A program made the position numbers and the translations under genes. From Segatella albensis DSM 11370 = JCM 12258 (GTDB lineage Bacteria > Bacteroidota > Bacteroidia > Bacteroidales > Bacteroidaceae), in assembly GCF_000426565.1 (NCBI RefSeq), contig NZ_AUFP01000005.1, positions 1 through 64,000 on the forward strand: a DNA stretch of 64,000 nt, written 5' to 3'. Positions 8,912 through 16,776 of the stretch are shown here, one piece after another. The notes beneath the pieces were generated by a model. That model ran no database searches, was not told where the DNA came from, and saw only the letters and a list, made by a program, of their open reading frames with translations. The number at the start of each line of letters is the position of its first letter. Position 1 is the stretch's first letter.

Positions 8912-10477
8912 ATGAGCAAACAAGTAGAAAAGATTAAAGAGCTGATCGCCAAGCGCGAACAAGCCCGTCTTGGAGGTGGCGAGAAAGCCATCGAGAAACA
9001 GCATGCACGTGGCAAATACACAGCCCGCGAGCGTATTGAAATGTTGGTAGACGAAGGCAGTTTCGAAGAGTATGATATGTTCAAACTTCATCGTTGTCAC
9101 AACTTCGGCATGGAGAAAAAGCAATTTCTCGGAGATGGCGTTGTAGCTGGTTCTGCTACTATTGATGGTCGTCTTGTTTACGTATACGCACAAGACTTCA
9201 CAGTAAATGGCGGTTCTCTTTCTGAGACTATGGCTCAGAAGATTTGCAAAGTTATGGATATGGCCATGAAGATGGGCGCTCCTGTTATTTGCATGAACGA
9301 CTCTGGTGGTGCTCGTATTCAGGAAGGAATCTCAGCTCTTGCTGGTTATGGTGAGATCTTCGAGCGTAACATCCTCGCTTCTGGTGTTATCCCACAGATT
9401 TCTGCTATCATGGGCCCTTGTGCCGGTGGTGCGGTATATAGTCCAGCACTTACCGACTTCATCTTGATGACCGAAGGTACATCTTACATGTTCCTTACAG
9501 GTCCTAAGGTTGTAAAGACCGTTACCGGTGAGGATATTGATGCCGAGCATCTGGGTGGAGCAAGCGTTCACGCCTCTAAGAGTGGTGTGACCCACTTCAC
9601 AGCAAAGACCGAGGAAGAGGCTATGGAACTTATCAAGACTCTCCTTTCTTATATTCCATCAAATAATATGGAGGAAGCTCCACGCGTAGAATGCAACGAC
9701 CCTATCGACCGCAAGGAAGATATCCTCAACGAGATTATCCCAGAGGATCCAAACCAAGCTTACGATATGTATAAGGTGATATCAGCCGTTACCGATAATG
9801 GAGAGTTCTTCGAGGTACAGCCTAAGTTTGCCAAGAACATCATCACAGGTTTTGCTCGTTTCAACGGTCAGAGCGTAGGTATCGTAGCCAATCAGCCTGC
9901 CGCTTATGCAGGTGTACTTGATGTAAACGCCAGTCGTAAGGGCGCACGTTTCGTACGTTTCTGCGACGCATTCAATATTCCAATCGTATCTTTAGTTGAC
10001 GTACCAGGTTTCTTGCCAGGTACAGGTCAGGAATATAATGCCGTTATCCAGCATGGAGCCCAGTTGCTTTACGCTTATGGCGAAGCAACAGTTCCAAAGA
10101 TCACAATCACACTCCGCAAGAGCTATGGTGGTAGTCATATCGTTATGGGTTGCAAGCAATTACGTTCAGACCTTAACTTCGCATGGCCATCAGCAGAGAT
10201 TGCCGTAATGGGAGCAAGTGGTGCCGTAGCAATCCTCTGTGGTAAGGAAGCTAAGAAAGTGAAGGAAGAAGGTGGTGATGTCAAGGCATTCCTCGCAGAA
10301 AAAGAGGATGAATATACCGATACATTCGCTAATCCATACCAGGCAGCCCAGTTCGGTTATATCGACGATGTCATCGAACCAAGAAACACCCGTTTCCGCA
10401 TCTGCCGCGGTTTGGCCCAGCTTGCTACAAAGCGTCAGAACCTGCCAGCCAAGAAGCATGGTTGCATGCCTATGTAA
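8912..10477 (+). CDS. mmdA: acyl-CoA carboxylase / methylmalonyl-CoA decarboxylase carboxyltransferase subunit
   Basis: A 521-residue crotonase-fold carboxyltransferase. N-terminal half: GGGEKAIEKQHARGKYTARE, then MNDSGGARIQEGISAL (acyl-CoA-binding oxyanion region) and MGPCAGGAVYSPAL. C-terminal half: biotin side, VDVPGFLPGTGQE and KSYGGSHIVMG. It moves CO2 between biotin on the carrier protein and propionyl-/methylmalonyl-CoA. The two genes after it are a short OadG-tail-like protein and a biotin carrier, as in mmd operons, but no sodium-pump beta subunit follows. It could therefore work as decarboxylase, transcarboxylase or propionyl-CoA carboxylase depending on partners elsewhere. Confidence 0.88.
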   Translation: MSKQVEKIKELIAKREQARLGGGEKAIEKQHARGKYTARERIEMLVDEGSFEEYDMFKLHRCHNFGMEKKQFLGDGVVAGSATIDGRLVYVYAQDFTVNGGSLSETMAQKICKVMDMAMKMGAPVICMNDSGGARIQEGISALAGYGEIFERNILASGVIPQISAIMGPCAGGAVYSPALTDFILMTEGTSYMFLTGPKVVKTVTGEDIDAEHLGGASVHASKSGVTHFTAKTEEEAMELIKTLLSYIPSNNMEEAPRVECNDPIDRKEDILNEIIPEDPNQAYDMYKVISAVTDNGEFFEVQPKFAKNIITGFARFNGQSVGIVANQPAAYAGVLDVNASRKGARFVRFCDAFNIPIVSLVDVPGFLPGTGQEYNAVIQHGAQLLYAYGEATVPKITITLRKSYGGSHIVMGCKQLRSDLNFAWPSAEIAVMGASGAVAILCGKEAKKVKEEGGDVKAFLAEKEDEYTDTFANPYQAAQFGYIDDVIEPRNTRFRICRGLAQLATKRQNLPAKKHGCMPM

Positions 10478-10525
10478 AATTAAGAAGGCTCCGACAGGAG
10501 CTTTCTATAATTAAATATAAAGAAA

Positions 10526-10675
10526 ATGGATAAAAACGTATATGCTGCAATTGCTATGGCTCTATACGAGTTCGAGGGCAATAATGTTCACGATCCAGAA
10601 CCAGGCATTATTACTATTCAGCATCGCCACACTTTGTGGAATGCCAAACCATTTGGAGTAACACCTAAACCATAA
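10526..10675 (+). CDS. 49-residue OadG/MmdE-like tail protein
   Basis: A small frame between the carboxyltransferase and biotin-carrier genes: MDKNVYAAIAMALYEFEGNN, then VHDPEPGIITI and HTLWNAKPFGV. This is the pattern of the C-terminal tail of OadG/MmdD gamma subunits (AIAxAL, HDxExGxITI, WxxKxxG) without their membrane helix. Veillonella MmdE is known as a separate short subunit related to the MmdD tail, and I infer the same kind of role: a scaffold holding the carboxyltransferase complex together. Spacing to both neighbours is under 50 bp. Confidence 0.65.
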   Translation: MDKNVYAAIAMALYEFEGNNVHDPEPGIITIQHRHTLWNAKPFGVTPKP

Positions 10676-10718
10676 AGAATAGGTCGTTGGAGTTTTTAAT
10701 TATTTAGAAATAGAATTC

Positions 10719-11144
10719 ATGAAAGAATTTAAATATACTATCGATGGTAAGGAATACAAAGTAACCATCGGCGATATTGATGAAAATAATGTTGCTGCCG
10801 TTCAGGTAAATGGTGACGACTATCAGGTTCAGCTCGAAAAGAAAGAGGAACCAAAGAAAGAGAAACCAGTTTTAGGCAAACCTGTTGCAGAGGAGGCCAC
10901 AGAGGCTACTCCAGCAGCTAACGTAAATGCCAACAACGCCGTTAAGGCCCCACTTCCAGGTACTATTACTGGTATCAACGTTGAGGTAGGTCAGGAAGTT
11001 AAGGCCGGCGATACCGTTCTTGTTCTTGAAGCTATGAAGATGGCCAACAACATCGAGGCAGAAAAAGACGGTAAAGTTACCGCAATCTGCGTAAAGGTTG
11101 GTCAGGCTGTACTCGAGGAAGATCCTCTTGTAGTAATAGAATAA
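10719..11144 (+). CDS. mmdC: biotin carboxyl carrier protein
   Basis: A 141-residue protein. The N-terminal 50 residues form a beta-rich domain ([20 protein letters not shown]), followed by a Pro/Ala/Glu linker (about 47-75) and a biotinyl domain with the biotin-accepting EAMKM motif near residue 106 (Lys is the attachment site). It carries CO2 for the carboxyltransferase at 8912. It is the last gene of the operon; a terminator follows 22 bp downstream, so no beta (decarboxylase/Na+ pump) gene is linked. Confidence 0.9.
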   Translation: MKEFKYTIDGKEYKVTIGDIDENNVAAVQVNGDDYQVQLEKKEEPKKEKPVLGKPVAEEATEATPAANVNANNAVKAPLPGTITGINVEVGQEVKAGDTVLVLEAMKMANNIEAEKDGKVTAICVKVGQAVLEEDPLVVIE

Positions 11145-11165
11145 TCATCCATTCTATACAAATAA

Positions 11166-11200
11166 TAAAGCCTTCTCTATTTTGAGAAGGCTTTATTCGT
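11166..11200 (+). terminator. terminator after the biotin carrier gene
   Basis: AAAGCCTTCTC and GAGAAGGCTTT form an 11-bp stem with a 6-nt loop, followed by ATTCGTTTT. Confidence 0.75.
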
Positions 11201-11281
11201 TTTAAATTATCTTTTATGTAATTCCCTTATCGGGGAACAAGATTACCCTTATTTATCTCCCCTTATAGGAGAAAAGTAAGA

Positions 11282-11626
11282 TTACAATTTATTTCCCTCC
11301 TTTGGGAAAACGATAGTAGGCTTGAAAGTTTTAGCCTCCTCGAAATCCATCAGAGCATAACTAATAATAATTACCGTATCCCCTACTACCACCTTACGGG
11401 CAGCAGCACCATTCAGACAAATACAACCAGAGCCACGCTCACCTTTAATAATATAAGTTTCGAAGCGCTCCCCATTATTATTGTCTACGATCTGCACCTT
11501 CTCGCCAGCAATCATATTAGCAGCATCCAACAGATCCTCATCTATCGTGATACTACCCATATAGTTCAAATTAGCCTCTGTAACGGTAGCACAATGCAAT
11601 TTACTTTTTAAAACCTCAATCTGCAT
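11282..11626 (-). CDS. panD: aspartate 1-decarboxylase
   Basis: A 114-residue pyruvoyl enzyme that makes beta-alanine from aspartate for pantothenate. The self-cleavage site Gly-Ser is in [10 protein letters not shown] near residue 25, and the [11 protein letters not shown] stretch is conserved. The length is normal for the family. Its ATG overlaps the panC stop by one base, so the two are translated as a coupled operon supplying both pantothenate precursors. Confidence 0.93.
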   Translation of the reverse strand: MQIEVLKSKLHCATVTEANLNYMGSITIDEDLLDAANMIAGEKVQIVDNNNGERFETYIIKGERGSGCICLNGAAARKVVVGDTVIIISYALMDFEEAKTFKPTIVFPKEGNKL

Positions 11627-12483
11627 TACTCTTTATATTTTATATGATCAATCAAACGAATAGGAGTCTTGCCACAATAAACGGTAATACAACCTACGAC
11701 ATAAGGAGAATCCTCCCAGTTGGTCACATCCTGAAGCGTATTGCCATCTACGATTTCAAAATATTCCACCTCAAGACCCTCGACGGCATTAATATCCGCT
11801 ACCACCTTATCGTGGGTCTCCTTTACATTATGATTCTTCGCATACTCTACGCTCTCCTTCAAAGCCTTGAAGATAGCAGGAGCGATTGCACGCTCATCCT
11901 TACTCAAGAGCGAATTACGACTACTCTTAGCCAAACCATCCTCGTCGCGAATAATCGGGCACTCCACAATCTGCAAGCTATCCGACATACCGATAAACTT
12001 CACCAATTGCTTGACGACAGCAATCTGCTGCCAATCCTTTTCGCCAAAATAAGCACGATTAGGGCGAACGATATAGAACAAGCGACTTACCACCTGGCAT
12101 ACACCATTAAAATGTCCAGGACGTTTAGCGCCTTCCATGACTGTACTTACCGGAGGAAATTCAAAATGACGCTCATCAGGAGTCGGATACATCTCATCTA
12201 CAGACGGAGCGAAGCAATAAGAAGCCCCGCAATCTTCGAGCAACTTGCAATCAGCCTCAAGCGTACGAGGATAACGATCCAAGTCACCTTGGTCATTAAA
12301 TTGAGTAGGATTCAGGAAAACAGAAACCACAGTAATATCATTCTCCTTAACGCTACGCTTAACGAGTGAAGCATGCCCTTCGTGAAGAGCTCCCATAGTA
12401 GGCACGAGGCCAATTTCCTTACCTTCCTTACGAGCCGCGAAAAGCTCATTTTGAAGGTCAACAATCTTAGTAATTACTTTCAT
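11626..12483 (-). CDS. panC: pantothenate synthetase
   Basis: A 285-residue enzyme that joins pantoate and beta-alanine using ATP. Motifs: [18 protein letters not shown] near residue 25 (HIGH-type), [32 protein letters not shown], and [15 protein letters not shown] (KMSKS-like). First gene of panC-panD. A reverse-strand -7 box lies about 55 bp upstream. Confidence 0.95.
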   Translation of the reverse strand: MKVITKIVDLQNELFAARKEGKEIGLVPTMGALHEGHASLVKRSVKENDITVVSVFLNPTQFNDQGDLDRYPRTLEADCKLLEDCGASYCFAPSVDEMYPTPDERHFEFPPVSTVMEGAKRPGHFNGVCQVVSRLFYIVRPNRAYFGEKDWQQIAVVKQLVKFIGMSDSLQIVECPIIRDEDGLAKSSRNSLLSKDERAIAPAIFKALKESVEYAKNHNVKETHDKVVADINAVEGLEVEYFEIVDGNTLQDVTNWEDSPYVVGCITVYCGKTPIRLIDHIKYKE

Positions 12484-12535
12484 CTTTCTTTAATTCGATT
12501 TTGAAAAGAAGAGTACTCTCCTTCTATTCGGACTG

Positions 12536-12543
12536 CAAAATAA
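12536..12543 (-). promoter_or_regulatory. -7 promoter box for panC-panD
   Basis: TTATTTTG on the reverse strand, divergent from the glycogen-synthase-like promoter at 12649. Confidence 0.4.
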
Positions 12544-12648
12544 CAACTTTTTTCTTAAATAAGGAAGAATAATTTTAAAAATATGCGAATTCAACGGCTA
12601 TTTTACCGCTTTTTGTTGAATTTATGCTGAAAATTAGACTTTTTTTTG

Positions 12649-12656
12649 TACCTTTG
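12649..12656 (+). promoter_or_regulatory. -7 promoter box
   Basis: TACCTTTG 22 bp before the ATG at 12679, preceded by a T-run. Confidence 0.6.
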
Positions 12657-12678
12657 CCAGAAATAATAAGTTTTGAAA

Positions 12679-13491
12679 ATGGCAAAAACAAGAGTATTAT
12701 TTATCAATCAGGAAATCACACCTTATGTTCCTGAGACCGAAATGTCAATTCTGGGTCGCATGCTGCCTCAGAAGATACAAGAAGGTGGTTTTGAGATTCG
12801 TACGTTCATGCCTAAATGGGGAAACATCAATGAGCGTCGTGGACAATTGCACGAAGTTATCCGACTCTCCGGTATGAATCTGATTATTAATGATACCGAC
12901 CATCCACTTATTATTAAAGTCGCTTCTATTCAGGCTGCGCGTATGCAGGTATATTTCATAGACAACGACGACTATTTCACCAACCGTCAGATGTCTGCCG
13001 ATGAAAGTGGCGAGGAATATCCCGATAACGGAGAGCGAGCTATATTCTTTGCTCGTGGCGTCCTCGAGACCGTAAAGAAATTACGATGGGTTCCAGATGT
13101 TATCGTCTGTCAAGGCTGGATGAGTGCCGTCGTTCCTTTCTATATTAAGACCGCATACAAGGACGAGCCATCTTTTGCCAACTCCAAGATCATCACATCC
13201 CTTTTCAACGATCAGTTGAAAAACGATTTAGGCGACAACTTCAAACAATTCGTAGAGTTCCGAGATGCTACTATTGATTTGCTGGAGCCATACAAGGAAA
13301 AATTCGATTTCAAGGAATTGGGCAAATTGGCTATCGACTATAGCGATGGCATTATCGAGGCAGGAAAAGAAGTAAACGCAGACCTTTTGAAGCATGCTCA
13401 AGAAAAGAATCTTCCTATTATGAACTATCCTGGAGAAGATAATTTCGACAGCTACAAGGAGTTCATCAACCAGATTTGTCCTAACGAATAA
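12679..13491 (+). CDS. glycogen/starch synthase, catalytic N-domain type (short form)
   Basis: A 270-residue protein resembling the N-terminal (GT5) Rossmann domain of glycogen synthase: VLFINQEITPYVPETEMS at the N-terminus (KVGGLAD position replaced by PETEMSILGR), then PDNGERAIFFARGVLETVKK and PDVIVCQGWMSAVVPFYIK (cf. DIVHxHDW). The second GT-B domain, which binds ADP-glucose, is absent, so ordinary glycogen synthesis by this protein alone is doubtful. This short form next to panC and DUF4270 is a conserved Bacteroidales arrangement as I recall it. A TTG 6 bp earlier is possible but the ATG is preferred. Confidence 0.7.
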   Translation: MAKTRVLFINQEITPYVPETEMSILGRMLPQKIQEGGFEIRTFMPKWGNINERRGQLHEVIRLSGMNLIINDTDHPLIIKVASIQAARMQVYFIDNDDYFTNRQMSADESGEEYPDNGERAIFFARGVLETVKKLRWVPDVIVCQGWMSAVVPFYIKTAYKDEPSFANSKIITSLFNDQLKNDLGDNFKQFVEFRDATIDLLEPYKEKFDFKELGKLAIDYSDGIIEAGKEVNADLLKHAQEKNLPIMNYPGEDNFDSYKEFINQICPNE

Positions 13492-13493
13492 CT

Positions 13494-14912
13494 ATGAATT
13501 TAAAAACTCTTGCTGCGGTAGCTCTTGCTACGCTAGCCATCACATCATGTGATGATACGACAGATACTTTTGGAAATTCGCTTATCGACAACAAAGATGC
13601 TTTATACATTACAAATGCGTCTTTCAAAGCCCTCAGCCGTTCGATAGCCATAGATTCCGTATTAGCACATTCCAGTAACGGATATATAGGTAAAGTGCGC
13701 GATCCGGAGACGAAAGCTTGCGTTACGGGCGACTATATGTTGGAGTTCAGCACCTTGGCAGATCCTGGATTCCTCCCGGAGGATACTGTGGTGACCAAAA
13801 CAAAAAGTGGTAGAGCCAAACCATACCTTACAACCTTGAACCTGTTCTTCACCAAATTCTATGGTGACTCTACAAATTCCATGAAGTTGAAAGTCTACGA
13901 ACTTGGCAAGCCCCTACCCGAGGGTCATAAATATTATTCCAACTTCGATCCCATAAAGAGTGGATACATCCGAAAGAACGGCTATACACAGGAAACAAGT
14001 TGGAGCGTCAAAGACAACAGTCTGAGCGATTCCGTCCGTACTTCGAACGGATCGATCCATAGCATCACCCTCCGTCTCGACAAGCCATATACAGCAAAAG
14101 ACGGAAAGACCTATGAAGACCTTGGCGCCTATCTCGCCCAAATGTACTACGACCATCCGGAGTATTATGCCACACCATATAAATTCCTACATCATGTATT
14201 CGCAGGTTTCTATGTGCAGACCACAGGAGGACTTGGAACGATGGTCGACATCACGACCAGTTGGATCAATATGCGCCAACTCTTTATGTCGGATACCACA
14301 AAGATGGTGAAAGACGCATATGTTACGGGTACCGATGAAGTATTGCAGACCAATCACATCAGTAATGACGCAAAGTCTGTGAAACTTATGGTCGACGATA
14401 ATTCATGTACCTATGTGAAGAGTCCTGCAGGTATTTTTACTGAGATCACCCTACCGGTAGACGACATCAAGCAATCGCATACCGATTACACGTTGAATAC
14501 TGTGAAGATAGAGATGCAGAGAATCAACAACAAGGAGGTCGACAAGTACACTCTTCCCGTTCCTTCCAATCTATTGCTAATTCCTAAGGACAGCATAAAC
14601 AGTTTCTTTGAGAATCACGATTTACCGAACAACAAGACCTCATATTATGCGGCATATAACTCAACCACCAATAGCTATATCTTTAATAATATTAGCAATA
14701 TGGTGAATGACATGTATGCCAACAAGGGTAAAAGTTCCAACTACAACAAGGCCGTACTTGTTCCTATAACGTTGAAGACAACGAAATCATCGAATGGAAC
14801 GGTCACATTAAATAGCGTATCCAACAACATGGGATTATCCAGCACCCGTCTTGTCGGTGGCCCAAATACCCCAATAGAAGTTAGCGTAATCTACAGTAGA
14901 TTTAAGAAGTAG
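13494..14912 (+). CDS. DUF4270 family lipoprotein
   Basis: A 472-residue protein with a lipoprotein signal (LATLAITSCDD, Cys at residue 19), so it is probably anchored in the outer membrane. The rest is beta-rich, with many Asp/Ser/Thr turns, as in DUF4270. It starts 3 bp after the glycogen-synthase-like gene and is co-transcribed with it; the pairing suggests a cell-surface or envelope role, but the function is unknown. Confidence 0.75.
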   Translation: MNLKTLAAVALATLAITSCDDTTDTFGNSLIDNKDALYITNASFKALSRSIAIDSVLAHSSNGYIGKVRDPETKACVTGDYMLEFSTLADPGFLPEDTVVTKTKSGRAKPYLTTLNLFFTKFYGDSTNSMKLKVYELGKPLPEGHKYYSNFDPIKSGYIRKNGYTQETSWSVKDNSLSDSVRTSNGSIHSITLRLDKPYTAKDGKTYEDLGAYLAQMYYDHPEYYATPYKFLHHVFAGFYVQTTGGLGTMVDITTSWINMRQLFMSDTTKMVKDAYVTGTDEVLQTNHISNDAKSVKLMVDDNSCTYVKSPAGIFTEITLPVDDIKQSHTDYTLNTVKIEMQRINNKEVDKYTLPVPSNLLLIPKDSINSFFENHDLPNNKTSYYAAYNSTTNSYIFNNISNMVNDMYANKGKSSNYNKAVLVPITLKTTKSSNGTVTLNSVSNNMGLSSTRLVGGPNTPIEVSVIYSRFKK

Positions 14913-14919
14913 AAAAGTT

Positions 14920-15048
14920 ATGGCAGATAATTTCTTAGAAACCCATAGGGAGGAATACGAGAAGCGCAAAGCCAACTGGTTACGCAAGAAGAAGCATCTA
15001 CCCAAGTTAAAATCAAATATCAAGAAGCCTGAGGACGAAAGTCTTTAG
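14920..15048 (+). CDS. small basic protein of unknown function (42 residues)
   Basis: A short frame MADNFLETHREEYEKRKANW, then LRKKKHLPKLKSNIKKPEDE. It is strongly charged and helical. A similar short MADNFLE...YExRKAxWL protein is common in Bacteroidales genomes from memory; no function is known. It is 7 bp downstream of the DUF4270 gene, and its last codons form the left arm and loop of a terminator. Confidence 0.55.
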   Translation: MADNFLETHREEYEKRKANWLRKKKHLPKLKSNIKKPEDESL

Positions 15049-15057
15049 GCTTTTTTT
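15025..15057 (+). terminator. terminator overlapping the end of the small gene
   Basis: AAGCCT...GGAC-GAAA-GTC...AGGCTT hairpin with GAAA tetraloop followed by seven T. Confidence 0.75.
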
Positions 15058-15111
15058 AACATTATCTATAAAATAATTGTCCCAAAATTTGGTCATGTGC
15101 ATAAAAAACAC

Positions 15112-15119
15112 TACTTTTG
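15112..15119 (+). promoter_or_regulatory. tRNA promoter
   Basis: TACTTTTG with TTTG 20 bp upstream (15088-15091), ending 11 bp before the tRNA. Confidence 0.65.
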
Positions 15120-15130
15120 CACTCGGTTTT

Positions 15131-15208
15131 GGTTCCGTAGCTCAGTTGGATTAGAGCAACAGCCTTCTAAGCTGTGGGTCTTGGGTTCGAATCCCAACGG
15201 AATCACCA
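15131..15208 (+). tRNA. tRNA-Arg (anticodon TCT)
   Basis: Acceptor stem GGTTCCG pairs with CGGAATC (one G-T pair); D arm GCTC/GAGC; anticodon stem ACAGC/GCTGT with loop CTTCTAA, giving anticodon TCT; T arm TTGGG-TTCGAAT-CCCAA; CCA is encoded at 15206-15208. It reads AGA. A terminator follows at once. Confidence 0.95.
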
Positions 15209-15238
15209 AAGGGATATCGTTTAGATATCCCTTTTTTT
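15209..15238 (+). terminator. terminator after tRNA-Arg
   Basis: GGGATATC (15211-15218) and GATATCCC (15224-15231) form an 8-bp stem with a 5-nt loop, followed by seven T. Confidence 0.85.
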
Positions 15239-15268
15239 ATATTCTCTTTCAAATGAAGATCTCAAATT

Positions 15269-15490
15269 ATGGAAGGAAGTATTATAGAAGAGAAGTTAAA
15301 GAAACTCCACGAATGTCTTGGAAAAGGCGATAAGGAGAGTCTTAAATATGTAGAAGAAACAAAGAACTGGGCTTTAGAAAATAATTGTCCGGAAATCCGT
15401 GATGCTTTTACAGAATTCGCCGATAACGTTTTAACTGAAACGGAGAACGAGATAAAGAGCATAAAAAAGGAGTTAGGACTTTTAGAATAG
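15269..15490 (+). CDS. hypothetical helical protein (73 residues)
   Basis: MEGSIIEEKLKKLHECLGKG onwards, all helix and charge, ending KKELGLLE. Not recognised. The reverse strand is also open here, but the forward frame has the ordinary acidic/Lys composition of a real protein and sits 9 bp before the next forward gene, so I prefer it. Confidence 0.45.
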   Translation: MEGSIIEEKLKKLHECLGKGDKESLKYVEETKNWALENNCPEIRDAFTEFADNVLTETENEIKSIKKELGLLE

Positions 15491-15499
15491 ATAAAGATT

Positions 15500-15874
15500 A
15501 TGAACATCGAACAGGTACGAACCTATGCCCTATCCCTCTATGGCGTGACCGAAGATCAAGCCTTCGGCGACGACATCATCAATTTCCGATTGGAAGGCAA
15601 AATCTTTGTCTGTCTATGGTTGGGAGGCGAAGGACAAGGTGTGGAAGACTCTATCCCAAGACTCGCTCTGAAATTGACACCCGAAAGAAATGAAGAACTT
15701 CGGGAACAGTTTTCTGCTGTACGACCGGCATGGCATTGGAACAAGAAACATTGGAGCGACATATATTATACGCAACTGGAAGAGTCGCAAGTAAAAGAAT
15801 GGATTAGGGAGTCGTATCTACTCATAGCGTCAAAACTTCCCAAAGCAATCAGACAGAAATATATACAAGGCTAA
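15500..15874 (+). CDS. MmcQ/YjbR family protein
   Basis: A 124-residue protein of the MmcQ/YjbR (DUF419, CyaY-like fold) family: MNIEQVRTYALSLYGVTEDQ, FGDDIINFRLEGKIFVCLWL, then the conserved RPAWHWNKKHW near residue 75 and the C-terminal LIxxSYxLV-like WIRESYLLIASKLPK. The family may bind DNA; its role is not established. It is followed after one base by the exonuclease gene. Confidence 0.85.
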   Translation: MNIEQVRTYALSLYGVTEDQAFGDDIINFRLEGKIFVCLWLGGEGQGVEDSIPRLALKLTPERNEELREQFSAVRPAWHWNKKHWSDIYYTQLEESQVKEWIRESYLLIASKLPKAIRQKYIQG

Positions 15875-15875
15875 T

Positions 15876-16367
15876 ATGAAAGACTTTGCAGCAATAGATT
15901 TCGAGACAGCAAATAGTAAACGAAGTAGCGTCTGTAGTGTAGGTATCATCATCGTAAGAAACGGCGAGATCGTAGACCGTTTCTATTCTTTGATACACCC
16001 CGAACCGAATAAGTATAACTATTGGTGTAGTAAGGTACATGGTCTCACCAGTAAAGATACCGAGAATGCCCCCATCTTTCCGGAAGTATGGAAACAGATA
16101 GAGCCAAAGATTGCCGGACTACCCCTTGTCGCTCACAACAAATCCTTCGACGAAAGTTGCTTGAAGGCCGTCTTCCAATTTTATAAGATGGACTATCCCG
16201 ACTATGAATTCTATTGCACATGCATAGGGTCGCGAAAAGCTTTTCCGGATGCGCCTAACCACCAGTTGCACACCATCTCCGAACTTTGTGGCTATCATCT
16301 TGAAAACCATCATCATGCCCTTGCCGATGCCGAAGCTTGCGCATGGATAGCAAGAGAGATATTATAG
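15876..16367 (+). CDS. DnaQ-like 3'-5' exonuclease
   Basis: A 163-residue DEDDh exonuclease: ExoI AAIDFETANS (Asp, Glu), ExoII LVAHNKSFDESCL (Asp), ExoIII HHALADAEACAWI (His, Asp). The small single-domain form acts on short DNA or RNA ends and is not tied to Pol III here. The neighbouring MmcQ-like and NUDIX genes suggest a nucleic-acid or nucleotide maintenance group. It converges on the NUDIX gene. Confidence 0.85.
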   Translation: MKDFAAIDFETANSKRSSVCSVGIIIVRNGEIVDRFYSLIHPEPNKYNYWCSKVHGLTSKDTENAPIFPEVWKQIEPKIAGLPLVAHNKSFDESCLKAVFQFYKMDYPDYEFYCTCIGSRKAFPDAPNHQLHTISELCGYHLENHHHALADAEACAWIAREIL

Positions 16368-16372
16368 TTTCT

Positions 16373-16765
16373 TTAGCAGAGCCTTAATCTTGTTATCTCC
16401 TTCACCACCATCATATCAGCTGGTAACCAGTTGACGACATCTAAATTCTCCTCGCCCAACCATCTTGCATCTTCAGCCTCTACCAATTCCAGTTCCCCCT
16501 TGATGACATGACATATATAACAATACATGACAAGATGAAATTTAGGATAATCATATTCTACCGTCGTCAGAAATTTATCCACAGAAATTTCAGTATGAAG
16601 TTCCTCACGAATTTCACGTTTCAAGGCTTCCTCCGACGTCTCCCCGATTTCTATTTTTCCTCCAGGAAACTCCCACCAATCTTTGAATTCACCATATCCA
16701 CGTTGAGTGGCAAAGACCTTGTTTTCGCGGCAAATGACAGCAGCCACAACTTCTATCGTCCTCAT
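16373..16765 (-). CDS. MutT-type NUDIX hydrolase (8-oxo-dGTP diphosphatase-like)
   Basis: A 130-residue protein with a full Nudix box: GGKIEIGETSEEALKREIRE followed by EL (GX5EX7REUXEEXGU). The N-terminus MRTIEVVAAVICRENKVFAT and the EFPGG motif match MutT-type enzymes that remove oxidised or non-canonical nucleoside triphosphates. It lies 11 bp downstream of the large helicase gene on the same strand, so they probably share a transcript. Confidence 0.88.
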   Translation of the reverse strand: MRTIEVVAAVICRENKVFATQRGYGEFKDWWEFPGGKIEIGETSEEALKREIREELHTEISVDKFLTTVEYDYPKFHLVMYCYICHVIKGELELVEAEDARWLGEENLDVVNWLPADMMVVKEITRLRLC

Positions 16766-16776
16766 ACTATACCAAA

